In this document: one piece after another, positions 54,579-63,719 of the stretch
Layout: the number at the start of each line of letters is the position of its first letter
Position numbering within the stretch: position 1 is the stretch's first letter
Assembly (NCBI RefSeq): GCF_004682015.1
Contig: NZ_SMLM01000001.1
Location: 62,001 to 126,000 of the forward strand
Reading direction: 5' to 3'
DNA: 64,000 nucleotides
DNA from: Ramlibacter henchirensis
GTDB lineage: Bacteria; Pseudomonadota; Gammaproteobacteria; Burkholderiales; Burkholderiaceae_C
Notes under the pieces: model-generated
Told to the model about the DNA's origin: nothing
The model's database searches: none
Seen by the model: only the letters and a program-made list of their open reading frames with translations
Made by a program: the position numbers and the translations under genes

Positions 54579-55469
54579 ATGACCGACACCTCCCACATCG
54601 CCGCGCGCGACAAGGCCGAGATCCTCGCCCAGGCACTGCCCTACATCCGCAAGTTCCATGGCAAGACCATGGTGATCAAGTACGGCGGCAACGCGATGAC
54701 CGACCCGGAACTGCAGGCGGACTTCGCCGAGGACATCGTGCTGCTCAAGCTGGTGGGCATGAACCCCGTGGTGGTGCACGGCGGCGGGCCGCAGATCGAG
54801 CAGGCCCTCAACCGCCTGGGCAAGAAGGGCGAGTTCGTCCAGGGCATGCGCGTCACCGATGCCGAGACGATGGAAGTCGTCGAGTGGGTGCTCGCCGGAG
54901 AGGTGCAGCAGGACATCGTCGGCTTCATCCACAAGGCGGGCGGCCGCGCCGTGGGCCTGACCGGCCGCGACGGCGGCCTGATCCGCGCGCGCAAATTGAA
55001 GATGGTCGACAACAAGGACCCGTCGAAGGAACACGACGTGGGCCAGGTCGGCGACATCGTGGAGATCGATCCCGGCGTTGTGCGCGCGCTGCTGGAGGAC
55101 CACTTCATCCCCGTCGTCAGCCCGATCGGATTCGGCGACGAGAACGAGAGCTACAACATCAACGCCGACGTGGTGGCCAGCAAGCTGGCCACGGTGCTGA
55201 AAGCCGAGAAGCTGGTGCTGCTGACCAACACGCCGGGCGTGCTGGACAAGTTGGGCAAGCTGCTCACGGACCTGACCGCGCGCGAGATCGACAACCTGTT
55301 CGCCGACGGCACCATCTCCGGCGGCATGCTGCCCAAGATCAGCGGCGCCCTCGAAGCCGCCCGCAGCGGCGTGAACTCGGTCCACATCATCGACGGCCGC
55401 GTGCCGCATTCGATGCTGCTGGAGATCCTGACCGAGCAGGCGTACGGGACGATGATCCGGTCCAAATAG
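54579..55469 (+). CDS. argB: Acetylglutamate kinase
   Basis: A 296-residue enzyme of arginine synthesis that phosphorylates N-acetylglutamate. It has [80 protein letters not shown] and [21 protein letters not shown] use the ATG at 54579 ([11 protein letters not shown]), as in relatives. An in-frame ATG at 54555 directly abuts the -10-like hexamer and is rejected. Confidence 0.97.
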   Translation: MTDTSHIAARDKAEILAQALPYIRKFHGKTMVIKYGGNAMTDPELQADFAEDIVLLKLVGMNPVVVHGGGPQIEQALNRLGKKGEFVQGMRVTDAETMEVVEWVLAGEVQQDIVGFIHKAGGRAVGLTGRDGGLIRARKLKMVDNKDPSKEHDVGQVGDIVEIDPGVVRALLEDHFIPVVSPIGFGDENESYNINADVVASKLATVLKAEKLVLLTNTPGVLDKLGKLLTDLTAREIDNLFADGTISGGMLPKISGALEAARSGVNSVHIIDGRVPHSMLLEILTEQAYGTMIRSK

Positions 55470-55491
55470 CGGGGCTTGCGCCGGAAGTTCC

Positions 55492-56196
55492 ATGCGCCTG
55501 CTCCTCGTCGAAGACGATGTGATGGTGGCCAGCGGCATCAAGCTGGGCCTCGCCGATGCCGGCTACGCGGTCGACTGGGTCGGCAGCGGCGAGCGGGCGG
55601 AGGAAGTGCTGCGCACCGAAGTCTTCGACGCCGCCATCATCGACATCGGCCTGCCGCACATGGACGGCCTGGAGCTCACGCGGCGCCTCCGCAGGCCCGA
55701 GATGGCCAGCCAGAAGCTGCCGGCGCTGATCCTGACCGCGCGCGACGCGCTGCAGGACCGGGTGCAGGGCCTCGACCTCGGCGCGGACGACTACATGATC
55801 AAGCCTTTCGAGCTGCCCGAACTGCTGGCGCGCCTTCGCGCGCTGCTGCGGCGCTCGCAGGCCGCGACCAGCGCCGTGCTCAGCTTCGGGCCGATCGAGC
55901 TGGACACGGCCAACCGCCGCGCCAGCGCGCAACGCGGCTCGCAGAAGGTGACGCTGGAGCTGGGCCCGCGCGAGTGGACGGTCATGGAGTACCTGCTGAT
56001 CCACGCGCCCAAGCCCGCGAGCAAGGAGAAGTTGCTTCAGGCCCTGACCGGCTGGGACAAGGAGATCACGCCCAATGCGGTGGAGGTCTACATCTCGCGC
56101 CTGCGCGGCAAGCTGGAGCCGCACGGCGTCGCGCTGCGCTCGATCCGCGGCTTCGGCTATCGGCTGGAACTGCAGCAGGACGCGGCCGCGTCGTGA
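55492..56196 (+). CDS. OmpR-family response regulator (TctD/QseB-like)
   Basis: A 234-residue regulator. The receiver domain has acidic pocket residues LLLVEDDV, phospho-acceptor Asp51 in IIDIGLPHMDG, Thr in LTARD and Lys in MIKPFELPELLARL. A winged HTH follows (LELGPREWTVMEYLLIHAPK, VEVYISRLRGKLEPHGVALR, SIRGFGYRLE). It is 22 bp after argB, and its stop overlaps the kinase start (TGATG). The target genes are not evident. Confidence 0.94.
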   Translation: MRLLLVEDDVMVASGIKLGLADAGYAVDWVGSGERAEEVLRTEVFDAAIIDIGLPHMDGLELTRRLRRPEMASQKLPALILTARDALQDRVQGLDLGADDYMIKPFELPELLARLRALLRRSQAATSAVLSFGPIELDTANRRASAQRGSQKVTLELGPREWTVMEYLLIHAPKPASKEKLLQALTGWDKEITPNAVEVYISRLRGKLEPHGVALRSIRGFGYRLELQQDAAAS

Positions 56197-57614
56197 TGTA
56201 CTTCCGCGAAGGCTCTGCGGCGCGCCGGGCCGCCGCCGGCGAGCGCATGCTTTCGGGCCTGCGGCGCCGCCTGCTGGTGATGCTGCTGGTCCCGCTGGTC
56301 GGCCTGGCGCTGCTCAATGCCTGGTTCGATTACCGCTCGGCAGACAACGTCGCGCTGCAGCAGGACAAGCGGCTCGCATCCGTCGTGCCGCTGCTGGCCG
56401 ACTCGGTGATCGGCGAGGGCGTGCGCAAGACCGATCCGCCGCTGGTGCTGATGCCGCCTGCCGCGGCGGAGTTCTTCGTCGGCAGCCGCGCCTTCGCGCT
56501 CACCGATCCGGACGGCAAGCTGCTGCTCGGCGAAGAGTGGCTCGCGGGCCTGCCGCCGCCCGACGACCTGCTGGAGTTCCACAGTGAGGAGAACGGCGGC
56601 ACCACCTGGCGCATCGCGCGCCAGCGCCAGCAGACGGTGATCGGGCCGGTGGTCGTCGCGGTGGCCGACGGCTCCGATCCGCGCCAGCAGTGGGCCCGCT
56701 CCGTCCTGTTCAAGGTGCTGCTGCCCAACCTGGTGCTGATCGCGGCGGCCGCCTTCGCCGTCGGCTGGGCCGTCGAGCGCGCGCTCAAGCCGCTGCTCGA
56801 ACTGAAGGACGCGGTGGAGCGCCGGTCGCCGCGCGACCTGAGCGCGCTGGACGAGACCGGCTCGCCCGAGGAGGTGCGGCCTCTCGTCCAATCGCTCAAC
56901 CGCCTGTTCGGGCTGGTGAACGCGCAGGCCGAGAGCCAGCGCCGCTTCGTCGCCGACGCCGCACACCAGTTGCGCACGCCACTGGCCGGGCTGCAGGCGC
57001 AGGTCGAAGCCTGGGCGCAGCTGGCGCACGGCGCCGGCCGGCAGGGCCGGCTGGAGCTCAAGGCCGACCAGGTCGACAAATTGCGTGGCGCGACCCGGCG
57101 GACGTCGCAACTGGCCCACCAGCTGCTGGCGCTTTCGCGAGCCGATGCCCGCACGATGGAGGCGCAGCCGCGCGAGCGGATCGATCTCAAGGCGCTGTGC
57201 GAGGACCAGCTCCAGGTCCACCTGGACGCGGCCACCGCCCGCCGCATCGACCTCGGCCTGGACGCGGAGCCGGTCGAGGTGAAGGGTCACGAGTGGCTGC
57301 TGCGCGAACTGCTGGGCAACCTGGTCGACAACGCCGTGAAGTACACGCCCGAGGGCGGCACCGTCACCTTGCGATGCGGAACGCGCGACGGCCACGCTTT
57401 CCTCGAAGTCGAGGACGACGGTCCCGGCGTGCCCGAAGCCGAGCGGGGCCGGGTGCTGGAGCGCTTCTATCGCGTGCAAGGGACGGCCGGCGAGGGCAAC
57501 GGCCTGGGCCTGGCGATCGCGCAGGAGATCGCGCGTGTGCACCGCACGCAACTCGAACTGCACACGGGCGCCGGCGGCCGCGGCCTGCGGGTCGCGCTGC
57601 CTCTCGCAATCTGA
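56196..57614 (+). CDS. Sensor histidine kinase (TctE-like)
   Basis: A 472-residue membrane kinase with two transmembrane helices (LLVMLLVPLVGLALLNAWF near 25, VLLPNLVLIAAAAFAVGWAV near 175) around a periplasmic sensor of the 2CSK_N/TctE type. HAMP-like sequence, a HisKA domain with His257 in ADAAHQLRTPLAGLQAQVEA, and a HATPase with ELLGNLVDNAVKYTPEGG, VEDDGPGVPEAERGRV and GNGLGLAIAQEIA follow. It probably senses a carboxylate (family inference). It is the cognate of the coupled regulator. Confidence 0.94.
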   Translation: MYFREGSAARRAAAGERMLSGLRRRLLVMLLVPLVGLALLNAWFDYRSADNVALQQDKRLASVVPLLADSVIGEGVRKTDPPLVLMPPAAAEFFVGSRAFALTDPDGKLLLGEEWLAGLPPPDDLLEFHSEENGGTTWRIARQRQQTVIGPVVVAVADGSDPRQQWARSVLFKVLLPNLVLIAAAAFAVGWAVERALKPLLELKDAVERRSPRDLSALDETGSPEEVRPLVQSLNRLFGLVNAQAESQRRFVADAAHQLRTPLAGLQAQVEAWAQLAHGAGRQGRLELKADQVDKLRGATRRTSQLAHQLLALSRADARTMEAQPRERIDLKALCEDQLQVHLDAATARRIDLGLDAEPVEVKGHEWLLRELLGNLVDNAVKYTPEGGTVTLRCGTRDGHAFLEVEDDGPGVPEAERGRVLERFYRVQGTAGEGNGLGLAIAQEIARVHRTQLELHTGAGGRGLRVALPLAI

Positions 57615-57620
57615 TGTTGT

Positions 57621-57632
57621 AAGTGCGCACTT
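57621..57632. promoter_or_regulatory. 12-bp palindrome upstream of slmA
   Basis: AAGTGCGCACTT, a perfect palindrome 92 bp before the slmA start and 7 bp after the kinase stop. It could be an autoregulatory site for this TetR-type factor, but it differs from the enterobacterial SlmA site. Confidence 0.3.
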
Positions 57633-57724
57633 GGCCCGCAAGCCGCTTGTTGCGGTGCCGAGGCCTGTGGGGGCCCCAAGCGGCCGTGTGCGAGAATGGC
57701 CCGCAACCCATCCATTGCCAAGCC

Positions 57725-58390
57725 ATGCCTGAAGCCGACCTGAGCACGCCCGCCACTCCCGCCGGAGCCGACGCCGCCGCCGACGCCGCGGCGCCCGCGC
57801 GCAAGCGGCCCAAGCCCGGCGAGAGGCGTGTCCAGATCCTGGAAGCGCTGGCCATGATGCTCGAGCAGCCCGGCGCCGAGCGCATCACCACCGCCGCCCT
57901 GGCGGGAAAGCTCGAGGTCAGCGAAGCGGCGCTGTACCGTCATTTCGCCAGCAAGGCGCAGATGTTCGAGGGCCTGATCGAGTTCATCGAGCAGAGCGTC
58001 TTCACCCTGGTCAACCAGATCCAGGAACGCGAGGGCGCCGCCAACGGGCAGGGCGACGGCGCCCGCCAGGCCGCCCGCATCGTCACGATGCTGGTGCAGT
58101 TCGCCGAGAAGAACCCGGGGATGACACGGGTGATGGTGGGTGACGCGCTGGTGTTCGAGAACGACCGCCTGCAGCAGCGGATGAACCAGTTCTTCGACAA
58201 GATCGAATCCACCCTCAAGCAGTGCCTGCGTGGCGCCGACGACGGCTCGGCTACGCCGACGGTCGATGCCCAGGTGCGAGCCTCCATGCTCACTGCCTTC
58301 GTGGTCGGCCGGCTGCAGCGATTCGCGCGATCCGGCTTCCGCCGCAGCCCCTCGGAGCACCTGGAGGCCAGCCTCGCCCTGATGTTGTGA
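57725..58390 (+). CDS. slmA: TetR-family nucleoid occlusion factor SlmA-like
   Basis: A 221-residue DNA-binding protein. After an Ala/Pro-rich leader come KPGERRVQILEALAMMLEQP, ERITTAALAGKLEVSEAALY and RHFASKAQMFEGLIEFIEQS, the SlmA-specific HTH. The ligand/FtsZ domain follows (NQIQEREG, KNPGMTRVMVGDALVFENDR, SMLTAFVVGRLQRFARSGFR). SlmA binds FtsZ and blocks septum formation over the nucleoid. The ATG at 57725 lies 110 bp after the kinase stop, with GAGAAT-like sequence at a -10 position. Proximity to argB is common in Burkholderiales. Confidence 0.92.
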   Translation: MPEADLSTPATPAGADAAADAAAPARKRPKPGERRVQILEALAMMLEQPGAERITTAALAGKLEVSEAALYRHFASKAQMFEGLIEFIEQSVFTLVNQIQEREGAANGQGDGARQAARIVTMLVQFAEKNPGMTRVMVGDALVFENDRLQQRMNQFFDKIESTLKQCLRGADDGSATPTVDAQVRASMLTAFVVGRLQRFARSGFRRSPSEHLEASLALML

Positions 58391-58391
58391 G

Positions 58392-59078
58392 GTGCTGAGA
58401 ATCCGATTGGCGGGCGAGGATGCGGTCCTGCATCCGAGCGGCGCCTTGTTCCTGTCGTCCCGCCACACGCTGCTGGTCGCCGATGCGCACTTCGGCAAGG
58501 CGGTGAGCTTCCGCAAGCTCGGCGTTCCGGTGCCGGAGGACACGACTCTTGAAACCCTCGGTGCGCTCACCGACGCGATCGAGCAGGCCGGCGCGCGCGA
58601 AGTGGTGTTCCTCGGCGACTTCCTGCATTCGGCCCGCTCGCACGCGCGCGAGACGCTCGATGCGCTGCACGGTTGGCGCGAGCGCCATGCCGGCGTGCGC
58701 CTGACGCTGGTGCGCGGCAACCACGACGCTCGTGCCGGCGATCCGCCGGCCTCCTTGCTGATCCGGGTCGTGGACGAGCCGTTCGCAGCGGGCCCGTTCG
58801 CCTTCTGCCACCACCCCGAACCCGTGCCCGGCGCCTACGTGCTGGCGGGCCACTGGCATCCCTGCATCAGCGTCAGCGGCCGCGCGTTCGAACGGCTGCG
58901 GCTTCCGTGCTTCTGGCTGGGAGACGACAGCGGAGCGCTGCCGGAAAGGGCGGTGGGCGTGCTGCCGGCCTTCGGCAGCTTCACCGGGATGCACCGGATC
59001 GATCCCGGAGCGGGCGACCGCATCTTCCCGGTCGCCGAAGGCGTGGTGCGGGCGTTGCCGCAGCTGCCGGTGGCCTGA
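58392..59078 (+). CDS. pdeM: PdeM-type metallophosphoesterase
   Basis: A 228-residue calcineurin-like phosphoesterase of the ligase-associated DNA damage response endonuclease type. Metal ligands are seen in LVADAHFGKAVSFRKLG, VVFLGDFLHSARSHARET, LVRGNHDARAG, CHHPEP and LAGHWHPCISV. The GTG start at 58392 is one base after the slmA stop. The usual partners (ATP-dependent ligase, Lhr helicase, exonuclease) are not in the window, so here it stands alone. Confidence 0.92.
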   Translation: MLRIRLAGEDAVLHPSGALFLSSRHTLLVADAHFGKAVSFRKLGVPVPEDTTLETLGALTDAIEQAGAREVVFLGDFLHSARSHARETLDALHGWRERHAGVRLTLVRGNHDARAGDPPASLLIRVVDEPFAAGPFAFCHHPEPVPGAYVLAGHWHPCISVSGRAFERLRLPCFWLGDDSGALPERAVGVLPAFGSFTGMHRIDPGAGDRIFPVAEGVVRALPQLPVA

Positions 59079-59086
59079 GGCCGCGG

Positions 59087-60142
59087 TCAGTCGCGCACGC
59101 CGACCTTCTCGCCGGCGGCCAGGATCTCGCCCCAGGTCGCGCCGTCGATCACGATTCCGTCGCGGCGCCGAGCCTCACGGGCGGCGCGTTCCGGCTCGCC
59201 GGCGATCAGCACACCTTCGCTGCCGGGCGCCGGCGGGCTGCGGCGCAGCCACTCCATGAAGGCTGCAGCTTCCTGCTCGAACGCCGCCGCAGTGCCGAGC
59301 TTCGCCGGATCGATGACCACGGCGAGCATTCCGTTGTAGACCGAGCGCGCGGAGTCCGGCGCGCGATGCCAAGTGCCGCTGCCGGTGAGCGCACCGCCGA
59401 GCAGCTCGCAGGCCAGCGCGAGGCCGTAGCCCTTGTGCTCGCCGAAAGGCAGCAGCGCGCCGAAGCCGCCCTTGGGCTGCTGCACCACGACGACGCCGGG
59501 ATCCGTGGTCGGATGGCCGGACTCGTCGATCAGCAGGCCGGGATCGGCGCGCCGGCGCTCGTTGTGCGCCACGCGCATCTTGCCTTGCGCCACCCGGCTG
59601 GTGGCGAAGTCCAACACGAAGGGCTGCGCGCCGGCGAGCGGAATGCCGATGCAGCAGGGGTTGGTCCCGAAGCGTCCGTCGCCGCCGCCCCAGGGCGCCA
59701 CGATGGGCCGCGAGAGCACGTTGACGAAGTGGATCGACACCAGGCCGCGCGCCACCGCCATCTCGGCAAAGTGCCCGATGCGCCCGAGGTGGTGCGAGCG
59801 GGCCAGCGCCATGACGCAGGTGCCGTGCTGTCGCGCGCGTTCCATCGCCAGTTCCATCGCTTGCACGCCGACGACCTGGCCGTAGCCCTGGCCGCCGTCC
59901 AGCGTGAGCAGCGCGCCGCCGTCCAGCGTGGTCGTCACCGAGGTATTGGGCTTGAGCCCGCCTTCGAGCACCGCGTCGACGTAGCGCGGCACCATGCCGA
60001 CGCCGTGCGAGTCGTGGCCACTGAGGTTGGCGAGCACCAGGTTGGCCGCGACCTGGCGCGCTTCCTGCGCCGAGCTGCCCGCTGCCTGCAGGATGGAAGC
60101 GACGCGCGCTTCGAGTTCGTTGGATTGCAGGGTGACGGCCAT
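59087..60142 (-). CDS. Malate/L-lactate/ureidoglycolate dehydrogenase-family oxidoreductase
   Basis: A 351-residue NAD(P)-dependent Ldh2-type dehydrogenase. It shows NLSGHDSHGVGMVPRYVDAV with the catalytic His, GGQGYGQVVGVQAMELAMER, ALARSHHLGRIGHFAEMAVA, RFGTNPCCIGIPLAG and FGEHKGYGLALACELLGGAL. Family members act on malate, lactate, ureidoglycolate or sugar-derived ketoacids. With a UxaA-type dehydratase next door a sugar-acid substrate is likely. It is 2 bp after the uxaA-like stop and convergent with pdeM (8-bp gap). Confidence 0.9.
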   Translation of the reverse strand: MAVTLQSNELEARVASILQAAGSSAQEARQVAANLVLANLSGHDSHGVGMVPRYVDAVLEGGLKPNTSVTTTLDGGALLTLDGGQGYGQVVGVQAMELAMERARQHGTCVMALARSHHLGRIGHFAEMAVARGLVSIHFVNVLSRPIVAPWGGGDGRFGTNPCCIGIPLAGAQPFVLDFATSRVAQGKMRVAHNERRRADPGLLIDESGHPTTDPGVVVVQQPKGGFGALLPFGEHKGYGLALACELLGGALTGSGTWHRAPDSARSVYNGMLAVVIDPAKLGTAAAFEQEAAAFMEWLRRSPPAPGSEGVLIAGEPERAAREARRRDGIVIDGATWGEILAAGEKVGVRD

Positions 60143-60144
60143 GG

Positions 60145-61659
60145 CTACATCACCGCCCCGACCTGCCACGGCACGAACTCGTTCTGCCCGTAGCCGTGCT
60201 TCTCGCTCTTGGTCGCCTCGCCGGACGCGGTGGCCAGCACCAGCCGGAAGATGCGTTCGCCCATCGCCTGGATGGACGAGGCGCCGTCGATGATCTCGCC
60301 GCAGTTGATGTCCATGTCCTCCTCCTGGCGCTGCCACAGCGCCGTGTTGGTGGCCAGCTTGAGCGAAGGCGAGGGCGCGCAGCCGTAGGCCGAGCCGCGC
60401 CCGGTGGTGAAGCAGATCATGTTGGCGCCGCCCGCGACCTGGCCGGTGGCGCTGACCGGGTCGTAGCCCGGCGTGTCCATGTAGACGAAGCCGTGCGCCG
60501 TCACCGGCTCTGCGTATTCGTACACCGCCTGCAGGTTGGTGGTGCCGCCCTTGGCGACCGCGCCCAGCGACTTCTCCAGGATGGTGGTCAGCCCGCCCGC
60601 CTTGTTGCCGGGCGAGGGGTTGTTGTTCATCTCGCCCTCGTTGACGCGGGTGTACTGCTCCCACCAGCGGATGCGCGAGATCAGCTTCTCGCCCACCTCG
60701 CGCCGTACCGCGCGGCGCGTCAGCAGGTGCTCGGCGCCGTAGATCTCCGGCGTCTCCGAGAGGATGGCCGTGCCGCCGTGCGCGACCAGCAGGTCCACTG
60801 CCGCGCCGAGCGCCGGGTTGGCGCTGATGCCCGAATAGCCGTCGGAGCCGCCGCATTGCAAGCCGATGGTGATGTGCTCGGCGCCGCAAGGCTCGCGCTT
60901 GACGCGGTTGGCCTGGGGCAGCATCTCCTTGACCAGCGCGATGCCCTTCTCGACCGTCTTGCGAGTGCCGCCCGTGTCCTGGATGTTGAACACGCGCAGC
61001 GACTCGCCCTCGCGCAGGCTGCTGTGTGCGAGCCACGCGTTGATCTGGTTGGCCTCGCAACCCAGGCCGACCACGATCACGCCCCAGAAGTTGGCGTGCG
61101 TCGCATAACCGGCCAGCGTGCGCTCGAGGATCTGCATGCCCAGGCCCTGCGTGTCCATGCCGCAGCCGGTGCCGTGGGTCAGGGCGACCACGCCATCGAT
61201 GTTGGGAAAGTCGGCCAGCGCGCCCGGGTTCGTCTGCCGCGAGAAATGGTCTGCGATGGCGCGCGCCGCGGTGGCCGAGCAGTTGACGCTGGACAACACG
61301 CCGATGTAGTTGCGCGTGGCCACCCGGCCGTCGGCACGCCGGATGCCCATGAACGTCGCCTGCCTGCGCGCCGGTTCCGGCTTCACGTCGGCTCCGAAGG
61401 CGTAGTCGCGTTCGAAATCGCCCATGGCAATGTTGTGCGTGTGCACGTGCTCGCCTGCTGCGATGGGTTTGCTTGCGAACCCGATGATCTGGTTGTAGCG
61501 GCGCACCGGCTCGCCGGGCGAGATGTCGCGCATCGCCACCTTGTGGCCGGGCGGGATCAGGCCCTTGACCTGCACGTTCTCGACGCTGGTGCCGCCCACG
61601 AGTTGCGCGCGGGCGATCAGGACGTCGTCCTGCGGATGGAGTCGGATGAAGGGAGTCAT
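60145..61659 (-). CDS. UxaA/GarD-family sugar-acid dehydratase
   Basis: A 504-residue hydro-lyase of the altronate/galactarate dehydratase family. An N-terminal SAF-like domain (LHPQDDVLIARAQLV through HVHTHNIAMGDFERDYAFG) precedes the catalytic part with GIRRADGRVATRNYIGVLSS, THGTGCGMDTQG, LGCEANQINAWL, GLQCGGSDGYSGISANPALG and FTTGRGSAYGCAPSPSLKLA, with conserved Fe-binding cysteines. The length is close to UxaA (about 495) and GarD (about 523), so which aldonate or aldarate it uses is open. It is probably the catabolic enzyme for the TRAP cargo. Confidence 0.92.
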   Translation of the reverse strand: MTPFIRLHPQDDVLIARAQLVGGTSVENVQVKGLIPPGHKVAMRDISPGEPVRRYNQIIGFASKPIAAGEHVHTHNIAMGDFERDYAFGADVKPEPARRQATFMGIRRADGRVATRNYIGVLSSVNCSATAARAIADHFSRQTNPGALADFPNIDGVVALTHGTGCGMDTQGLGMQILERTLAGYATHANFWGVIVVGLGCEANQINAWLAHSSLREGESLRVFNIQDTGGTRKTVEKGIALVKEMLPQANRVKREPCGAEHITIGLQCGGSDGYSGISANPALGAAVDLLVAHGGTAILSETPEIYGAEHLLTRRAVRREVGEKLISRIRWWEQYTRVNEGEMNNNPSPGNKAGGLTTILEKSLGAVAKGGTTNLQAVYEYAEPVTAHGFVYMDTPGYDPVSATGQVAGGANMICFTTGRGSAYGCAPSPSLKLATNTALWQRQEEDMDINCGEIIDGASSIQAMGERIFRLVLATASGEATKSEKHGYGQNEFVPWQVGAVM

Positions 61660-61663
61660 GGGA

Positions 61664-63061
61664 TCAATAGAACATCTTGGGCAGCCACAGCACCAGCTTG
61701 GGGAAGTAGGTGATGACCACGAGCGAGCCTAGCAGCGGCACCAGCCACGGCAGTATGGCCATGGTCGTGCGCTCCACCGACAGCCGCGCGACGCGCGCCA
61801 GCACGAACAGCACCATCCCCATGGGCGGGTGCAGCAGCCCGATCATCAGGTTCAGCACCATCACCAGCCCGAAGTGGACCAGGTCGATACCCAGCTGCTG
61901 GCAGATCGGCACCAGGATCGGAACGAGGATGGTGATGGCCGCCGTGGGCTCCAGGAAGCAGCCCACGAACAGCATCAGCAGGTTGGCCAGCAGCAGGAAC
62001 ACCCAGGGATCGCGCGTGAAGCCCAGCACCCACTGCGAGATGGCGGCCGTCACGCCGGTGGCCGTGAGCATCCAGCCGAAGATGCTGGCGGCGGCGACGA
62101 TGAAGAGGACCGTGGACGTCGTCTCGACGGTATCGAGGCAGACCTTGACGAACATCTTCCACGACAGCGTGCCGTACCAGGCGAAGCCCAGCGCCATGGC
62201 CCAGATGCAGGCGGCGATGGCGCCTTCGGTGGGCGTGAACAGCCCGGTCGTCATGCCGCCGATCAGCAGCACGGGCGTCATGATCGGCAGCACGGCCTGG
62301 AAGCGGAAGATGCGGTCCATCGCGAACAGCACGACGATGCCCGCGACCACGGTGGCCTGGGGCGGCAGGCCGGCCTTGGCGACCAGCAGCCAGAGCGCGG
62401 TGGGCCAGGCGATCACCACCAGCGTCTCGGCCAACGCCTTGAGCACGCGCGGCCATTCGAAGCGGATGTCGCCGCCCCAGCCGTTGCGGTGCGCGAACCA
62501 GGCCACCGTCAGCATCATCAGGATCGCCATCAGCACGCCGGGAAGGATGCCGGCCAGGAACAGCGCGCCCACGCTGACGTTGGCCATCATCCCGTAGATG
62601 ACGAAGGGCAGCGACGGCGGGATGATCGGCCCGAGCGTGGCCGACGCCGCGGTCACGCCCACGGCGAACTCGGTCTCGTAGCCATGGTCCTTCATGGCCT
62701 TGATCTCGATCGTGCCCAGGCCCGCGGCGTCGGCGATGGCGGTGCCGCTCATGCCGGCGAACACCACGGAGCCCACCACGTTGACGTGGCCGAGGCCGCC
62801 CTTGAGCCAGCCCACGAGCGCGAGCGCGTAGTTGTAGATGCGGTTGGTGATGCCCGCGTTGTTCATCAGGTTGCCGGCCAGGATGAAGAACGGCACCGCG
62901 AGCAGCGGGAAGCTGTCGATGCCGCTCACCATGCGGTGGATGACGACGAAGGGCGGCAGCGTGCTGTCCGACAGCATGATGAACAGCAGCGCCGAGCCGG
63001 CCATGGCGATGGCCACCGGCAGGCCGGTGCCCATCAGGCCGAGGAAGATGAGCTTGAGCAT
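61664..63061 (-). CDS. TRAP transporter large permease (DctM)
   Basis: A 465-residue protein with about 12 transmembrane helices. It shows GLPVAIAMAGSALLFIMLSD, LLAVPFFILAGNLMNNAGI, GSVVFAGMSGTAIADAAGLG, TASATLGPIIPPSLPFVIYG and LLHPPMGMVLFVLA, typical of DctM. It starts 19 bp after the dctQ stop and ends 4 bp before the dehydratase start. Confidence 0.95.
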   Translation of the reverse strand: MLKLIFLGLMGTGLPVAIAMAGSALLFIMLSDSTLPPFVVIHRMVSGIDSFPLLAVPFFILAGNLMNNAGITNRIYNYALALVGWLKGGLGHVNVVGSVVFAGMSGTAIADAAGLGTIEIKAMKDHGYETEFAVGVTAASATLGPIIPPSLPFVIYGMMANVSVGALFLAGILPGVLMAILMMLTVAWFAHRNGWGGDIRFEWPRVLKALAETLVVIAWPTALWLLVAKAGLPPQATVVAGIVVLFAMDRIFRFQAVLPIMTPVLLIGGMTTGLFTPTEGAIAACIWAMALGFAWYGTLSWKMFVKVCLDTVETTSTVLFIVAAASIFGWMLTATGVTAAISQWVLGFTRDPWVFLLLANLLMLFVGCFLEPTAAITILVPILVPICQQLGIDLVHFGLVMVLNLMIGLLHPPMGMVLFVLARVARLSVERTTMAILPWLVPLLGSLVVITYFPKLVLWLPKMFY

Positions 63062-63080
63062 GGGTTCCTTCGGTGCCGCG

Positions 63081-63719
63081 TCAGCGGTGGTCCTCGAAAG
63101 CGCTCTCGGGCCGCTCCAGCACCGAGTAGCCGCGCCGCAGGTGGTTGCGCATCACGAGCACGGACCGGAACGCCATGGCCATGAAGCCCACCAGGCACAC
63201 GCCGTACACCCAGTTCATCGGCAGGTCCACCATCGTCATGCGCGAATTGCTGCCCAGCTTGAGCATCATCAGCACGGTGAGCACGGAGGCGGCCGCGAAG
63301 AAGACGATCCGGGCGATGTCGACGGCTGTGGCCAGGCCGCGCGCGAACCGGCGCGGCATGTAGCGGTAGAAGAAGTCCACCTGGATGTGGTTGTTCTTGA
63401 TCACGCCGATCGTCGCGCCGGTGAAGACCGTCGCAATGAGCAGGTAGCGCGCGATTTCCTCGGTCCAGGCCGCCGAGTCGTTGAAAACGTAGCGGGTGAC
63501 GAACTGGTACAGGACCACCCCTCCCAGGACCCAGAAGAAGGCGAGCGCCACCCAGGCCTCGGGGGCGGTGCCGGAAAGCACCACCGCCTCGTCCTGCGCA
63601 TGGAACTCGCCGTCCGCGCCCATCACGGGCGGCATGTCGTCGATGGTGCTGCCACCCGCGACGACAGGCTGCCCGCCCAGGGAACCGGGGCCGACCCCTT
63701 GCAGCGGTGTCTGGCTCAC
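63081..63719 (-). CDS. TRAP transporter small permease (DctQ)
   Basis: A 212-residue four-helix membrane protein. WVALAFFWVLGGVVLYQFVT, DSAAWTEEIARYLLIATVFT, NNHIQVDFFYRYMPRRFARG and VYGVCLVGFMAMAFRSVLVM match DctQ. A Gly/acidic N-terminal tail of about 50 residues precedes the first helix. The ATG overlaps the DctP stop by 4 bp. Confidence 0.93.
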   Translation of the reverse strand: MSQTPLQGVGPGSLGGQPVVAGGSTIDDMPPVMGADGEFHAQDEAVVLSGTAPEAWVALAFFWVLGGVVLYQFVTRYVFNDSAAWTEEIARYLLIATVFTGATIGVIKNNHIQVDFFYRYMPRRFARGLATAVDIARIVFFAAASVLTVLMMLKLGSNSRMTMVDLPMNWVYGVCLVGFMAMAFRSVLVMRNHLRRGYSVLERPESAFEDHR

